Assembly: GCA_036346255.1 (NCBI GenBank)
Contig: CM070632.1
Location: 46,884,896 to 46,948,895 of the forward strand
Length of the DNA stretch: 64,000 bases
Reading direction: 5' to 3'
DNA from: Ampelocalamus luodianensis
Lineage: Eukaryota > Streptophyta > Magnoliopsida > Poales > Poaceae
The notes under the pieces are model-generated. The model saw nothing but the letters and a program-made list of their open reading frames with translations. It did no database searches and was not told the DNA's origin. Made by a program: the position numbers and the translations under genes. Shown here piece after piece: positions 46,010 to 57,090 of the stretch; positions within the stretch are counted from its first letter, which is position 1; the number at the start of each line of letters is the position of its first letter.

Positions 46010-49000
46010 CCGGATGACGAGAGCGACGACGAGAACCACCAGCCCCCACGTGATCCTGAGATTTCTCTGGCAGCGATCACCGGCATTCAACCACGTTCTG
46101 GACATACTATGCGACTTTGTGTCGAGATCGGCAACAATACTTCCGTGGCGCTGCTCGACTCGGGTTCCACACATAACTTCATCGCCAATGATGTCGTGGC
46201 GGCCACCGGCGTCGTCTTGCGGCCGCGTTCTGGATTGAACATCACGGTGGCCAATGGCGACCGTGTCACTAGCTTGGGTTTGTGCCGCGCCATGACCATC
46301 CGTATTGGCAGCGAGGGGTTTGCGCTCGATTGCTACGCCATGCCACTTGACGGATTCGATGTGATTTTAGGGGTCCAATGGCTCGGTACCCTCGACCCCA
46401 TTACATGGGATTTTTCCAACATGACCATGTCCTTTGCTCGTCAGGGACGAAGAATCACATGGACTGGCCTACCCATGCGGCCACGCTCTGGCCATGCGCT
46501 CGCATGTATGGTAAACAATTTGCTGGAGGATCTTCTTGATGAGTTCAGTGATCTCTTTGATGAACCAAACGGTCTTCCACCGGTGAGAGAGATCTTCCAT
46601 CGCATTCACCTAAAAAAGGGTACTGATGCCATTGCAGTGAGACCATATCGTTACGCCCAATTGCAAAAAGATGAGCTGGAACGGCAATGTGCCGAGATGC
46701 TTCAACAGGGGACCATCCGCCGCAGTTCATCACCGTTTTCCTCGCCCGTCTTGTTGGTCAAGAAACAGGATGGCTCTTGGCGGTTTTGTGTCGACTATCG
46801 CTCTCTCAACGACCGCACTGTCAAAGATAAGTTTCCTATTCCAGTCGTGGATGAGTTACTCGATGAGCTACGTGGCGCCAAATTCTTTACTAAGTTGGAC
46901 TTGCGTTCCGGATATCACCAAGTACTAATGCATTCGGCCGATGTTGCTAAAACCGCCTTCCGCACTCATCAGGGCCTTTTTGAATTCCTTGTCATGCCGT
47001 TCGGTCTAACTAATGCCCCAGCGACATTCCAAGCCTTGATGAATACAGTGCTCCAGGATTTCCTTCGCCGCTTCGTATTGGTTTTCTTCGACGACATCCT
47101 CATTTACAGTCCAACTTGGTCGACTCACTTGCGTCATCTTCGCACGGTTTTCCAGCACCTACGGCGACACCGACTCTTTTTGAAGCGCTCAAATGCTCTT
47201 TTGGTGCTACCACAGTGGCTTATTTGGGCCACGTCATTTCGGCCGATGGTGTGGCAGTCGATCAAACTAAAATCACTGCAGTATCCACTTGGCCGCGCCC
47301 TACATCAGTTCGAGCCATCAGGGGTTTTCTTGGTTTGGCAGGCTACTACCGAAAATTCATACGTGACTTTGGCACTATTGCGGCACCTTTGACGAGTTTG
47401 CTCAAGCGTGAGGCTTTTTATTGGACTTCCGATGCTCAAGACACTTTTCTTCGCCTCAAATCAGCATTGACACAGGCGCCCGTCTTACAGCTTCCAAATT
47501 TCAGTGCTGATTTTGTTGTTGAGTGTGATGCATCCGGATATGGGTTTGGGGCAGTCCTCCATCAAGGTACAGGAGCTATCGCCTATTTCAGTCGTCCTAT
47601 TGCATCGCGACATGCATCTCTTGCAGCCTATGAACGAGAATTAATTGGTCTCGTACAAGCAGTTCGTCATTGGCGTCCTTACTTATGGGGGCGAAAGTTT
47701 CTGGTACGTACTGACCATTATAGTTTAAAGTTCTTGCTTGATCAACGACTGTCGACTATTCCGCAGCATCAATGGGTCAGTAAACTACTCGGTTATGATT
47801 TTTCCGTCGAGTACAAACCTGGCAGTACAAATGTTGTTGCTGACTCCTTGTCTCGGCGTGACACAGAGCTTCCGCTCGCAATGATGGCCATCTCAGTACC
47901 ACAGTTTTCGTTATTTGATGAATTGCGACAGAGCCTCCAAGGAGACACGGCTATGCAGTCCATACGGTCAGCCATTACAGCAGGTATTCAGTGTGGCCCG
48001 TGGACCATTACGGATGGCCTCGTCACGTATAACGGCCATGTGTACGTCCCCACGATGGCAGCATTGTTACCTTCCATCCTTCAACTCGTTCACGGTACAG
48101 GCCATGAAGGTATTCAAAAAACACTTCATCGTCTTCGCAATGACTTTCATGTTCCGAATGCTCGTACAGTCATCCAGGATTATATTCGCTCTTGTGTTAT
48201 TTGTCAACGCAATAAAGGGGAACAATTGCATCCGGCGGGATTGCTTCAACCTTTAGCAGTACCCTCTACTGTTTGGGCGGACATATCAATGGATTTTATC
48301 GAAGGACTTCCCCGTGTTCATGGCAAAACAGTGATTCTCACGGTGGTGGATCGATTCTCCAAATTTGCTCATTTTCTTCCACTGGCTCATCCATACACAG
48401 CTTATTATGTGGCTCACTTATTCTTTAATGAGATCGTTTGACTTCATGGAATTCCGACATCTATTGTCAGTGACCGCTATTCAGTTTTTACCAGCAACTT
48501 TTGGTCGGAACTCTTTCGATTAGCATGTGTTAAGCTTCATCTTAGTTCTGCTTTTCACCCCCAATCAGACGGCCAGTCCGAAGTGGTTAATAAGATTATC
48601 GTCATGTATCTCCGTTGTCTTACTGGGGATCGTCCTAAACAATGGCTCCGTTGGCTACCTTGGGCATAATATTGTTATAATACTTCATTCCAGACGTCGC
48701 TTCGGACTTCACCCTTTCAAGTGGTTTATGGACGGGAACCACCAACCTTACGTTCTTATGATCAGGGATCCACACGACTTCCGGCAGTAGACCGCCTGCT
48801 CCAGGATCGAGACGCTTTTTTGGTTGACATCCATGATCGTTTACTGCTCGCCTAACAAACCTATAAACGTCGTTACGACAAAGGTCATCGTGAATTGGAC
48901 TTCTCCGTCGGTCAGTGGGTTTGGCTTCGTTTACATCATCGTCCGATCGCCTCATTATCACTATCATCAAAAGGGAAGTTGGGACCGCATTATTTTGGAC

Positions 49001-49463
49001 CTTATCAAGTTCTTCAGAAAATTGGGTTAGTAGCATATCGTTTGCAATTGCCGGCTCGTGCTAAGATTCATGATGTGTTTCACGTTAGTCTGTTGAAACC
49101 GTTTATTGGTACATCTCCACAAGTGCCGCCACCACTGCCTACTATACTACATGGTCGGGTTTGCCCACAACCGGCTAAAGTGATCAAGTCTCGTCGGGCT
49201 CGTGACCGTCTACAGCTTCTTGTTCAATGGGAGAATGCGCCTGATACAAGCACGTCTTGGGAAGATTTCGAACAATTCCGGCAGCTCTATCCGTCTTTCA
49301 AGCTCGAGGACGAGCTATTTGAAAAGGTGGGGAGAGATGTCATGTGGGGCATCACGTACAGGCGACGCAAGCAACACCAGTTAGCCGGCGCATCTGCTCG
49401 GTCCGAGTCAATTCCGTCGGCAGAGTTTCCAAGTGTGTCAGACGAGCCACAGATAATGCAGTA
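46010..49463 (+). pseudogene. Retrotransposon pol (PR-RT-RH-INT-chromodomain), broken
   Basis: Protease has LLDSGSTHNFI (46155). Reverse transcriptase has DGSWRFCVDYRSLN, GLTNAPATFQALMN and the catalytic FFDDILIYS (47087). RNase H starts VECDASGYGFGAVLHQ (47521). Integrase has the HHCC zinc-binding region (HGTGHEGIQKTLHRLR, then CVICQRNK) and DFIEGLPR/SDGQSEVVNK of the DDE core. The chromodomain is VIKSRRARDRLQLLVQWENA (49180-49300). Defects: a one-base loss near 47193 that moves the frame, TGA at 48439-48441, TAA near 48667 and TAA near 48853. These make the polyprotein non-functional. Gene order PR-RT-RH-INT identifies Ty3/gypsy. Confidence 0.9.
49322..49337 (+). other. Polypurine tract
   Basis: AAAAGGTGGGGAGAGA directly before the 3' LTR, the expected plus-strand primer site. 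It overlaps the end of the pol coding sequence. Confidence 0.8.
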
Positions 49464-49789
49464 GCTTTCCGTTTCAGTTTCGTAGTATGCGTTAGGCAAT
49501 ACGTATTAGTTACTTTATGTATTCCGTATACAACTCTTAGTCTGGCTGTTAGGCTCTCTATTTAATTGGAGAGAGGCTTTGTTTTGCAAGTAAGAAAGAA
49601 TATTGAAAAGGTCTCAATTCTGTCTCTCTGCTCTGTTTCGTATCTGTTCGTCGTCAACTTCGCCTCGGCCGCGCGGCTGCGTCACTACGGCTTCTCAGCC
49701 GCGCCACCGAGGGCTTGGGCGACGTCCCCCCTTTCCTCACGGTTACAACCTGAGATCAAAAGCTTCCTCATCAACTCAGACTCCTGACA
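49338..49789 (+). repeat. 3' LTR of gypsy element
   Basis: 452 bp from TGTCATGTGGGGCATCACGT to CTCAGACTCCTGACA. It aligns end to end with the 5' LTR with substitutions and small indels, mostly in 49455-49490 and 49610-49700. Confidence 0.9.
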
Positions 49790-50624
49790 ATCATGATCAA
49801 ACACCAAACACCTTTTTTGTTTATTCTGCGAGGGAGACATGATCAAACACCTTCTAAGCAAAAGAGAGAGAGAGAAAAGAATGACGGCTGAAGAAAAGAT
49901 TATACCTTTGGCATGCAGGCCATCTGAAAGCAACGAATTGAATATACTAACAATGGCCTGCTGTGCTCTATCCTTCTGTTGGTTCTAGTGTTTGACTGTT
50001 GAGTGGCACTGCAGATTATTTGTCTGCCATGTGAGACTTATCTAGTAAAGAGCACCAGCTTGTTTGTTAGATTCATATATATAATGAAATTGAAGCAACG
50101 CATAATCAGACAAGTGAATTGAACTGCCGCTTGAAGAAATAAAAAAGAGAACGAAAGAAAGAGTCGAAGAAATATGGATGGCTTAGCTTGGCCGGCCTAT
50201 TAAGAATTAACAAGGCCATGGCCTACGATGAAAAGTTATCCTCCGCGCCGCCCTGAAAACCCGCAATGTGTTATATATATCACTTGCCGTAAATACACTA
50301 GGGGTATAAAACGTTTTCATATCCAAACTTCAAAATAAATAAATAAATATAGAGAGAGGGGTGCTTATCTAGTCTACATGTAAGATAGCCAAGCTGCAGC
50401 AGGTGTAGCAACCATGCGCTCGATCGTGTGGAGAAACCCAACGATCCCCAGCCGGCCACACCAATTAGTTGTGGTTAAAACACAAAGTTTAATCGTTAAT
50501 TAGGCATCGTTTTCTCCAATCTCGTCACGTCGCAACAAGAACCTAAACGATCACACGTACGCACATAAAACCCCACACGCACCTCATCACTTGCACACTT
50601 CTCTAGCTAGCAGCTAGCTTCTCC
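49790..50624. other. Upstream region of the FAD oxidase gene
   Basis: CATGATCAAACACC occurs at 49792 and 49840. A weak TATA-like CATAAAAC is at 50563-50570, about 55 bp before the start codon, with a C-rich leader. GA-rich tracts lie at 49863-49880. No further gene is seen. Confidence 0.5.
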
Positions 50625-52349
50625 ATGGCAATCGCCGCCTTGCTCTCTCTCATCCTCGGCCTCTTCGCCGTGCAAGTCACCGCGGCGGCACGCGGCTGCG
50701 GCGATGACGACGGGCTCACGTCCTGCCTCGCGGCCGCGGGCGTGCGCAACGTGACGACGCACCGGTCGCCCGCGTACGACGCTGCGCTGCGCGTGTCCAT
50801 CCAGAACCTCCGGTTCGCGGGCCCCGGGGCGCACAAGCCGGCCGCCGTGGTCGTCCCGGCGTCGAGGGACGAGCTCCGCGACGCCGTGCGGTGCGCGCGG
50901 GCGGCGGGGAGCGTCGTGCGCCTCCGCAGCGGCGGCCACAGCTACGAGGGTCTCTCATACACCACCGGGGACGACCGCAGCGCCTTCGTCGTGATTGACC
51001 TCTTGGCGCTCGACCGCGTCCAGGTCGACGCCGCGTCGCGGACGGCGTGGGCCGAGTCCGGCGCGACGCTCGGCCAGGTGTACCACGCGATCGCCGAGTC
51101 CAGCCGGACCCTCGCGTTCTCGGCCGGGTCGTGCCCCACGGTCGGCTCCGGAGGCCACATCGCCGGCGGCGGGTTCGGGCTGCTGTCCCGCAAGTACGGG
51201 CTCGCCGGCGACAATGTCATCGACGCCGTGCTGATCGACGCCGACGGCCGGGTGCTGGACCGTGCCGGCATGGGGGAGGACGTGTTCTGGGCGATCCGCG
51301 GCGGCGGAGGCGGCACCTGGGGCGCCGTCTACGCGTGGCGCATCCAGCTCAGTCCGGTCCCCGAGCGTGTCACCGCGTTCGTCGTCAACCGGCCCGGCTC
51401 CGTCGAGTCGGTAGCGCGGCTCGTCGCAACATGGCAGCACGTCGCTCCATGGCTTCCCGACGAGTTCTACCTCTCGGCGTTCGTCGGAGCCGGCCTGCCC
51501 GAGTTGAACAACCGCACCGGCATCTCGGTCACGTTCAAAGGGCTGTACCTCGGGCCGAGCCACGAAGCGGTGCAGATACTGACCACAAGGTTCCCCGAAA
51601 TCGGGTTGTCGGATCTGAACCCGAAAGAGATGAGTTGGATCGAATCCGTCGTGTTCTTCTCCGGCCTGCCCGAAGGAAGCTCCGCATCTGATTTGGCAGA
51701 CAGGGTGCTCCACAAGAAGAACTACTTCAAGGCTAAATCAGATTACGTGCGCCGTCCGATGCCCATCGATGAACTGATCAGAGCCGTCGATCTCCTGTCC
51801 AAACAGCCCAAGGCATATGTAATCCTAGACCCGTATGGTGGGGCCATGGATCGGATCGGGTCAGCCGATTTGCCCTTCCCGCATCGCAAAGGTAACATCC
51901 ACGGCATCCAGTACTTGATCGAATGGACGGCGGATGATGACGGCCACAGGGAAGAGTACATGGATTGGTTGCGCCGGTTCTACGACCTCATGGGAGCATA
52001 CGTACCAAACAGCCCGCGCACTGCCTACATAAACTACCTGGACCTTGATCTAGGTACGAATAACTGGTCTGGCCTTCGGATCGATGGCGGCGGCGGCGGC
52101 GGCGGTTGCCCTAACCCGGAAGTCGAGGCGGCACGGGCGTGGGGCGAAAGGTACTTCTTAGGCAATTACGACCGGTTGGTACATGCAAAGACCACCATCG
52201 ACCCCGAGAACATATTCCGCAATGCGCAGAGTATCCCGCCCCTCGGGCGGGACCAAGGGATGATTAGGACTCCACGTGGCATCTCACCCAAGGTTGCATC
52301 CATGGGCAAAACATGTGATAGCTACAGCCAAACATATCTACATATATGA
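50625..52349 (+). CDS. Berberine-bridge-enzyme-like FAD-linked oxidase
   Basis: An intact, intronless 574-residue gene, the usual structure and slightly above the usual length (about 530) of this family. A signal peptide (residues 1-21) directs it to the secretory pathway or wall. The FAD-binding domain (about 70-245) has both residues for bicovalent flavin attachment: His105 in RSGGHSYEG and Cys170 in SAGSCPTVGSGGH. The position three after the Cys is Val173; in characterised plant members Val there allows reaction with oxygen while Leu hinders it, so an oxidase is predicted. LDPYGGAMDRI (401-411) is the conserved substrate-site strand. The BBE domain ends in RLVHAKTTIDPENIFRNAQS. A poly-Gly run (488-494) and a ~30-residue extra tail are unusual. 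The start ATG has good context (CTCCATGGC). Substrate (monolignol, oligosaccharide or alkaloid) cannot be told. Confidence 0.93.
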   Translation: MAIAALLSLILGLFAVQVTAAARGCGDDDGLTSCLAAAGVRNVTTHRSPAYDAALRVSIQNLRFAGPGAHKPAAVVVPASRDELRDAVRCARAAGSVVRLRSGGHSYEGLSYTTGDDRSAFVVIDLLALDRVQVDAASRTAWAESGATLGQVYHAIAESSRTLAFSAGSCPTVGSGGHIAGGGFGLLSRKYGLAGDNVIDAVLIDADGRVLDRAGMGEDVFWAIRGGGGGTWGAVYAWRIQLSPVPERVTAFVVNRPGSVESVARLVATWQHVAPWLPDEFYLSAFVGAGLPELNNRTGISVTFKGLYLGPSHEAVQILTTRFPEIGLSDLNPKEMSWIESVVFFSGLPEGSSASDLADRVLHKKNYFKAKSDYVRRPMPIDELIRAVDLLSKQPKAYVILDPYGGAMDRIGSADLPFPHRKGNIHGIQYLIEWTADDDGHREEYMDWLRRFYDLMGAYVPNSPRTAYINYLDLDLGTNNWSGLRIDGGGGGGGCPNPEVEAARAWGERYFLGNYDRLVHAKTTIDPENIFRNAQSIPPLGRDQGMIRTPRGISPKVASMGKTCDSYSQTYLHI

Positions 52350-53864
52350 ATTCGATTTGTGGAGAGAGGTGATTTGGATTGGTAGAGCTAAGCAGAAAAG
52401 AAAATGAGAGGATTGTTAGGTATTGGCCTATTGCACCGATTGGTGAAATGATAAAGATCATGCCGGTCTCTAAACAAGGATTGGCCCTGGCTTGCTGACT
52501 TGTTGCTGACGATGATAAGCTGGTATATCCAAACACAAGTATATTCTCTTCTCGTTTTCCTTTGTATGATAAACAAAGGATATTCTTTGCCAGGGTAATG
52601 TAATGTAATGTTTTTTTTTTTTTTTTTTTTGGAGTGAGGGTAATGTAATGTTGTGGATGTTACGCAAGATTCTCACTGAAAATTTTGCTCACCTGCTCTG
52701 GTTGGTTATATTTCAGGCCTACGGGCCTCCAGGCCCAGTAAGTGAAGGTGACAATGTTGTGTGCCTTTTCCATTAATTAGATGGAAAAGGGCAAGAAGCA
52801 GTTATACGGCTCTAATCACATCAGAGATTGCTAGATTCCCAATTTCTTACCATGTCAAACTCCTAATCATATGTCTCTATCTACTTGAGATTTATTCTGC
52901 AGAAAGGTCCTTGATTAGGCGGCAGATGTCTTTTGATTAGTTAGAATGTCTTTCTCAAGCTGGGGTTTCAATTGGACAACAACTTCACGGCACGGAATTA
53001 AAAGAGCAATCGCCAAGTTCTTTTCAGGCTTGGTACAGTACTGGGGCTAGGAGGGAGGGACAGAGCCAAACCTCCGGGCAGGATGGACACTTGCTCAGGC
53101 TTCTATTTAGGTAACCCCTAGACCCCATGGAGTCACCAGTCCCATGGATTGAGGATCCATGGCTGTTTTGCCCGAGCGACAGCAGTCCTGGAGGTTGAAG
53201 ACGACTCCAACGGAGATTGGGCCGCGCCCATGTCATGGGTCTGTGCAGCATGTGAAGAGCTGTGGTTTCATTCTGGGCCGCCTAATAAGCACATATGGGG
53301 CAGCGTGATGTGGGTTGTGGCTTGCGCAAGTCGAGTTACTGTTTGCATATGAGCTGAATTATTTGCATAAGTTGATAAGTGTGTTGTGCGCTTCGCCTTC
53401 TCCCATTCACATCGCTCCCAATCTCGTGCAACTCAGCGAGTGGATTCCAGGCGACGTCGGCCGCGAGCAGTTTGACGAGCAATGGCGAGGCGGCTGCGAC
53501 CGACGGTGCAAGGCGTATGCAGCCACACGCGATGGATGGGAGTTGGGTTTGGGGAGGAGCCGAGCCGAGGAGGAGGCCGCGGCGCGCAAGCCCTATGCTG
53601 TTGCGCCTGCGCCGCTGGGAGCAGGTGGGAGGTCATTGTTCTTGCTGCCATGGACAAACGCCCAAGGATGAATCCCCCAGTCCACACACAACGAAGACTT
53701 GCCTAGGTTAGATTTTTTTCTTGGCTCCGCCACTGAGGGCTAGAGCCAGGAGAGTGGCTTGAAACTCTGCAATAATTCCTTCAGGATATGTCGATCGGTA
53801 CACATAACATAACTCCAAGGTTTTTTTCTTTCTTGTTTTCTCCCTTCCCTATGACCATTCTTCA
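52350..53864. other. Intergenic; possible hAT terminus near 53737
   Basis: 53723-53737 reads TTGGCTCCGCCACTG, identical in its last 14 bases to the terminus of the hAT insertion at 17880, and is preceded by a GC-rich stretch (53440-53640). No matching left end or 8-bp duplication was found, so it may be a truncated relative. The rest shows no gene. Confidence 0.4.
52609..52632. repeat. Poly-T run between direct repeats
   Basis: About 24 T bases flanked by GGGTAATGTAATG copies (52594 and 52641). This could be a homopolymer expansion within a short duplication. Confidence 0.85.
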
Positions 53865-54185
53865 TCGGAGGCAGAGGGAGCTGGCCGCTGGGGTGTAGTG
53901 TATGCTTGGAAGCTTCGACTCCTCCCGGTTCGTCAAGATCATCACGACGTTCACCTTGGATCGAGCTGTTCGACCGAATTCATCGCTGAGTTGATGCACA
54001 AGTGGCAGTACGTTGGGCCCAATCTTCCTAATGAATTCTAACATTGTGCTGGGTAGCTACCTATACACCATCCGATATCGTATCCACTGGGAGGCATTCG
54101 ATATTGATCGCTCGGAAGAGTACTTAAGATGGCTACGATCATTCTACGCATGTACCCTAGCATTCCTCCTTTGCATTAAGATATA
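53865..54185 (+). pseudogene. FAD oxidase pseudogene with internal deletions
   Basis: Pieces of the oxidase occur in the right order but are fused by deletions: the GVVYAWKL block (53890), FIAELMHKWQYVGPNLPNEF (53968-54043, with frameshifts before it), then IHWEAFDIDRSEEYLRWLRS (54084-54143), and directly a CATTCCTCCTTT like the C-terminal SIPPL end. About 400 bp between NEF and IHWE are missing. It is closest to the pseudogene at 58566. Confidence 0.75.
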
Positions 54186-54336
54186 TATAGAGAGAGTAAC
54201 AAATGAGGAAATAATGACATGTCAATTACCGATATATACAACGGATGTTAATGTGCTGTTTGAGAAGAATACATTTTGTCGTCCGGAATGAAATTTCCAT
54301 GTATGAGTGGGGTTCTTTACTGAATAATTCATTTTC

Positions 54337-54535
54337 AACTCAGGCTCGGATACTGCTTGGGTTCAATCAGGTGCAACTCTATGCAACTGGGCAGACAAAC
54401 CGGTCCTTGGCGTTCCCGGCTGGGACGTGCTCGATGGTCGGCGTAGGGGAACATATCGCCGGCGGTGGGTTCGGGTTACTGATGAGGAAATTTGCACTTG
54501 CTGCTGACAACGTGTTGGATGCAGTCCTGATTGCT
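54337..54535 (+). pseudogene. FAD oxidase pseudogene, flavin-site segment only
   Basis: Matches 58680-58892 closely (shared GGTTCGGGTTACTGATGAGG and GCACTTGCTGCTGACAACGT). It covers the region from the substrate-side strand to VLDAVLI, including LAFPAGTCSMVG with the flavin-linking Cys. A short deletion near 54381 shifts the frame. It stops abruptly at 54533, where a different, mobile-domain-bearing segment begins. Confidence 0.8.
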
Positions 54536-54561
54536 TGCTTCCCATTTCCCAAGTCGTCGCC

Positions 54562-55057
54562 CTAGCACCTGCCTATAAAAGGCGCAGGCGACACGCTGAA
54601 ACGGGCGGCGCCAAACACACGCACATACACGCACAGAAAGGAGAGAACACGCAGAGCGCACGCACGGGGAGCCAGCACATTCCAGTCCGCCGGCGGTTGG
54701 CCTGGAACAAGAGGCTTATCTCGGATCATGAGACCGGTCAAGAATAAGACATCATGTAGAGTGATCGACATCTCACCCCCACCGAAAGTGAAAGGTGTGC
54801 GTCTCAGAGCTCCACCTGTTGACAAGTGCCGATAACAGATTGACGTCTAGGATGAACCGGTGTCCGACGGAGAGCAGCCTCGCAATGGGCAACAAGCTCG
54901 TGTCCCGGACGATTGGGGCGTAACGAGCGTCCAGCTCCCAGTAATCCCTACCTGACCGAAGCAGCAAGGGCGGAGGGCCATCCTCGTCACCAGCAATCCA
55001 TAGCTTGCACCGGTGGGTTTCATCGTAGAAGGGTTCCAGAAGCGTCGGTAGAGACAT
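54562..55057 (-). pseudogene. Plant mobile domain (MAIN-like) N-terminal half, inverted
   Basis: The minus strand reads MSLPTLLEPFYDETHRCKLW at 55057 and continues to LVNRWSSETHTFHF, then, after a frameshift near 54785, GEMSITLHDVLFLTGLMI and LVPGQPPADWNV. The RW..ETHTFH...GEM..TL.DV pattern is the start of the plant mobile domain, found in MAIN-type proteins and in many transposons. The C-terminal half lies on the opposite strand from 55480. The product is not functional as it stands. Confidence 0.7.
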
Positions 55058-55479
55058 AGCTTGCAACACATGGAATAGCCGGAATATTAGTGAGAAGATT
55101 AATAATGACAATAAAATACTGCAAATTAAAAAATACGACCAGATGAACACTATAAATTAATGTACACTAATTTACAAGTACAAAATTAAATACGACTATT
55201 TAAACATGACTAAATTAATTGCACTAGAATGAATTAATGCACAAGGATTGTAATGTTAGGCTAAATCGCTAAGATTTACATGCTCTGCTGCCTGTGTTAG
55301 GCTGTCTTACCACTGAAGTAATTTACTGCACACTACACACTGTGTGATTGTGATATGCACCCATCATCATATTGTTCATGATCAGCTTTAGTGTGTTTGA
55401 TATGCACACACTACACACTATATGTTGTTCACAGAAAATGGTCGGGAAGCATATCAGTATCTAGCTAAAAGACAAAGCA

Positions 55480-57090
55480 TGCAATACCACATTAATTGCA
55501 GCCTTAGGTGCTACTCGTTGTTCCACAATGAGTTCGAGTCGTTGCACGACAATGACATTATTTGGGCTCCATGGACTCTAGATTTCGTGCACACGATCGT
55601 GCCACATGGGCTGTCTGTGCAATGCACTCAGGACGTCGGGTTATGGGCGACGACCTGCCATCTGGTGTTCGTACATATGGCGGAGCCTTATGTGCCGCAG
55701 CGTGTAATGCAATAGTTTGCTTTGTACCAGGTCGTACCCCCTCCGGACGGCAGGGTCCTGTAGCGAGCCATACACCTGTGAATCAAACTTCATCCGAGTG
55801 AAGTTCACACTTCTTATGTCTTCTTTTCTAACATCTATCCTTCCGGAAATGCAGGCAATCGAGGGCGGTCTGGGGGACTGAGGACTAGCAAGCAGTCCAA
55901 CACGAGTGGATTACGGCATGGACGGAGATGGCGCACTTGGAGGTCTACAGGAGTAGCGTCTGTATGACATTCGGACGTACGGTGAGTACCTGGAGTGGTA
56001 CATACCACGGTCGCACGCTAGACTCACCCTTCCTCCACCGGGTGCTCGGAGTAGGTGACACACCACAAGAGCCTCCGCCACTCGTTCGATCATCACAGCG
56101 CTTCGCGGCGTGACGACACCGTAAGACACTTACAACCTCTAGTAATTTCATTGATGATATATGTACTCTTCTTTAATGAACCTGTTATGTATTTCATTTT
56201 AGTTGGAGCGGGCGCAACGCATCACAAGCGCATCGGAGACCACCATCCGCAGCTCAGACACAACACCGGGGCTGCTGAAAACTTTGAAGTACATCTTCGT
56301 GAAGTCAAATAATATAATAAAGAACTTGAGTTGTGGTCGTTCGATGGACAACGTCCTGCGCATCGGGCACCAAGTGGGGGGACCGTGCTCACCCGCTAGG
56401 TCATCATGACCTAGCGAGTACGGCCGGCGTCGTAGCGCTATCCATCAATCATCCGCGGGCCAGATCGGCGGGAGGAGGTAAGTTATATACAAATCTATGT
56501 TATGTTTTTGTTATGCCTTACGTTCTGCTAACATCATGTCTTTCTCTCGCCGCAGGTTCGTCAGGATGTATCACTTCTATCATCCGCACCCCGTAAACAG
56601 ACTAGCGCTCCCACTCGGGCATCCGCACTGCACATCCGGGTGATACGAGATTCTCAGTTTACGTCCAGGGTGTTTATTCTGACTAACATTGTTTCATCTT
56701 GCAGCCTTCAGTTAACCGTAGGGTGACGACCAGTTTATGTCCACTAATGAGGATATGGGCCTCCTAGCTCCTGCCAGCGAGTAGTACATGGTGCTAGGGT
56801 TTGGACCATGGCAGCCAAGGTTTGGAGCATATGCAGGGCAAATCTCTTTTGGGTTCGCTGGCACACTGTACGTTCAAGGCCAGAGCTCCTCCGGGTTGGC
56901 TGGCAAACCGTACGTTCAAGGACAGAGCTCCTCCGCATGACCGGAGTTGTAGTCATCGTACCTTGGGGCCAGACAATTCGGGAGTGCATTTATACGGTCC
57001 GTCGTTCATGAGTTCATTGCAGTGGCCCCCAGTTCGGCATGTCTTAGCAAGACGACATGGACGCTTACCAGACTCAACTTCCTCCGACTT
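55480..57090 (+). pseudogene. Plant mobile domain C-terminal half and repeat tail
   Basis: 55560-55712 reads IIWAPWTLDFVHTIVPHGLS followed by DVGLWATTCHLVFVHMAEPY and VPQRVMQ, then TAG (55713-55715) and FALYQVVPPPDG in the same frame, as at the end of plant mobile domains. Further pieces (IRTYGEYLEWYIPRSHARLT at 55966) and a tail with two copies of a 45-bp unit encoding YVQGQSSSG (56860-56935) follow. Gaps with GT/AG-like borders (56121-56202, 56478-56555) may be old introns. Several stops break it. The missing N-terminal half is inverted just upstream. Confidence 0.6.

Larger units (their letters stand above)
44431..49789 (+). mobile_element. Ty3/gypsy chromovirus, Reina-like, complete but inactive
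   Basis: Two LTRs (44431-44870 and 49338-49789), a primer-binding site, gag, protease, reverse transcriptase, RNase H, integrase, chromodomain and purine tract occur in order within 5.4 kb. The small size, ~440-bp LTRs and C-terminal chromodomain suit the Reina clade. ATCA precedes the left LTR and follows the right one, so the target duplication is at least 4 bp; a 5-bp match is not clean. The LTRs differ at roughly 30 sites by eye. Stops and a frameshift in pol make the copy inactive. Confidence 0.9.

Noticed and set aside
50955..51713. 252-codon minus-strand ORF
   Set aside because: It lies fully antisense to the intact oxidase gene in GC-rich sequence, where long reverse frames are expected. 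No domain is visible.
54476..54661. TATAAAAG-containing promoter for a plus-strand gene at 54573
   Set aside because: The TATA-like CCTATAAAAGG lies in the tail of the inverted mobile-domain remnant, and no ORF follows that looks real.
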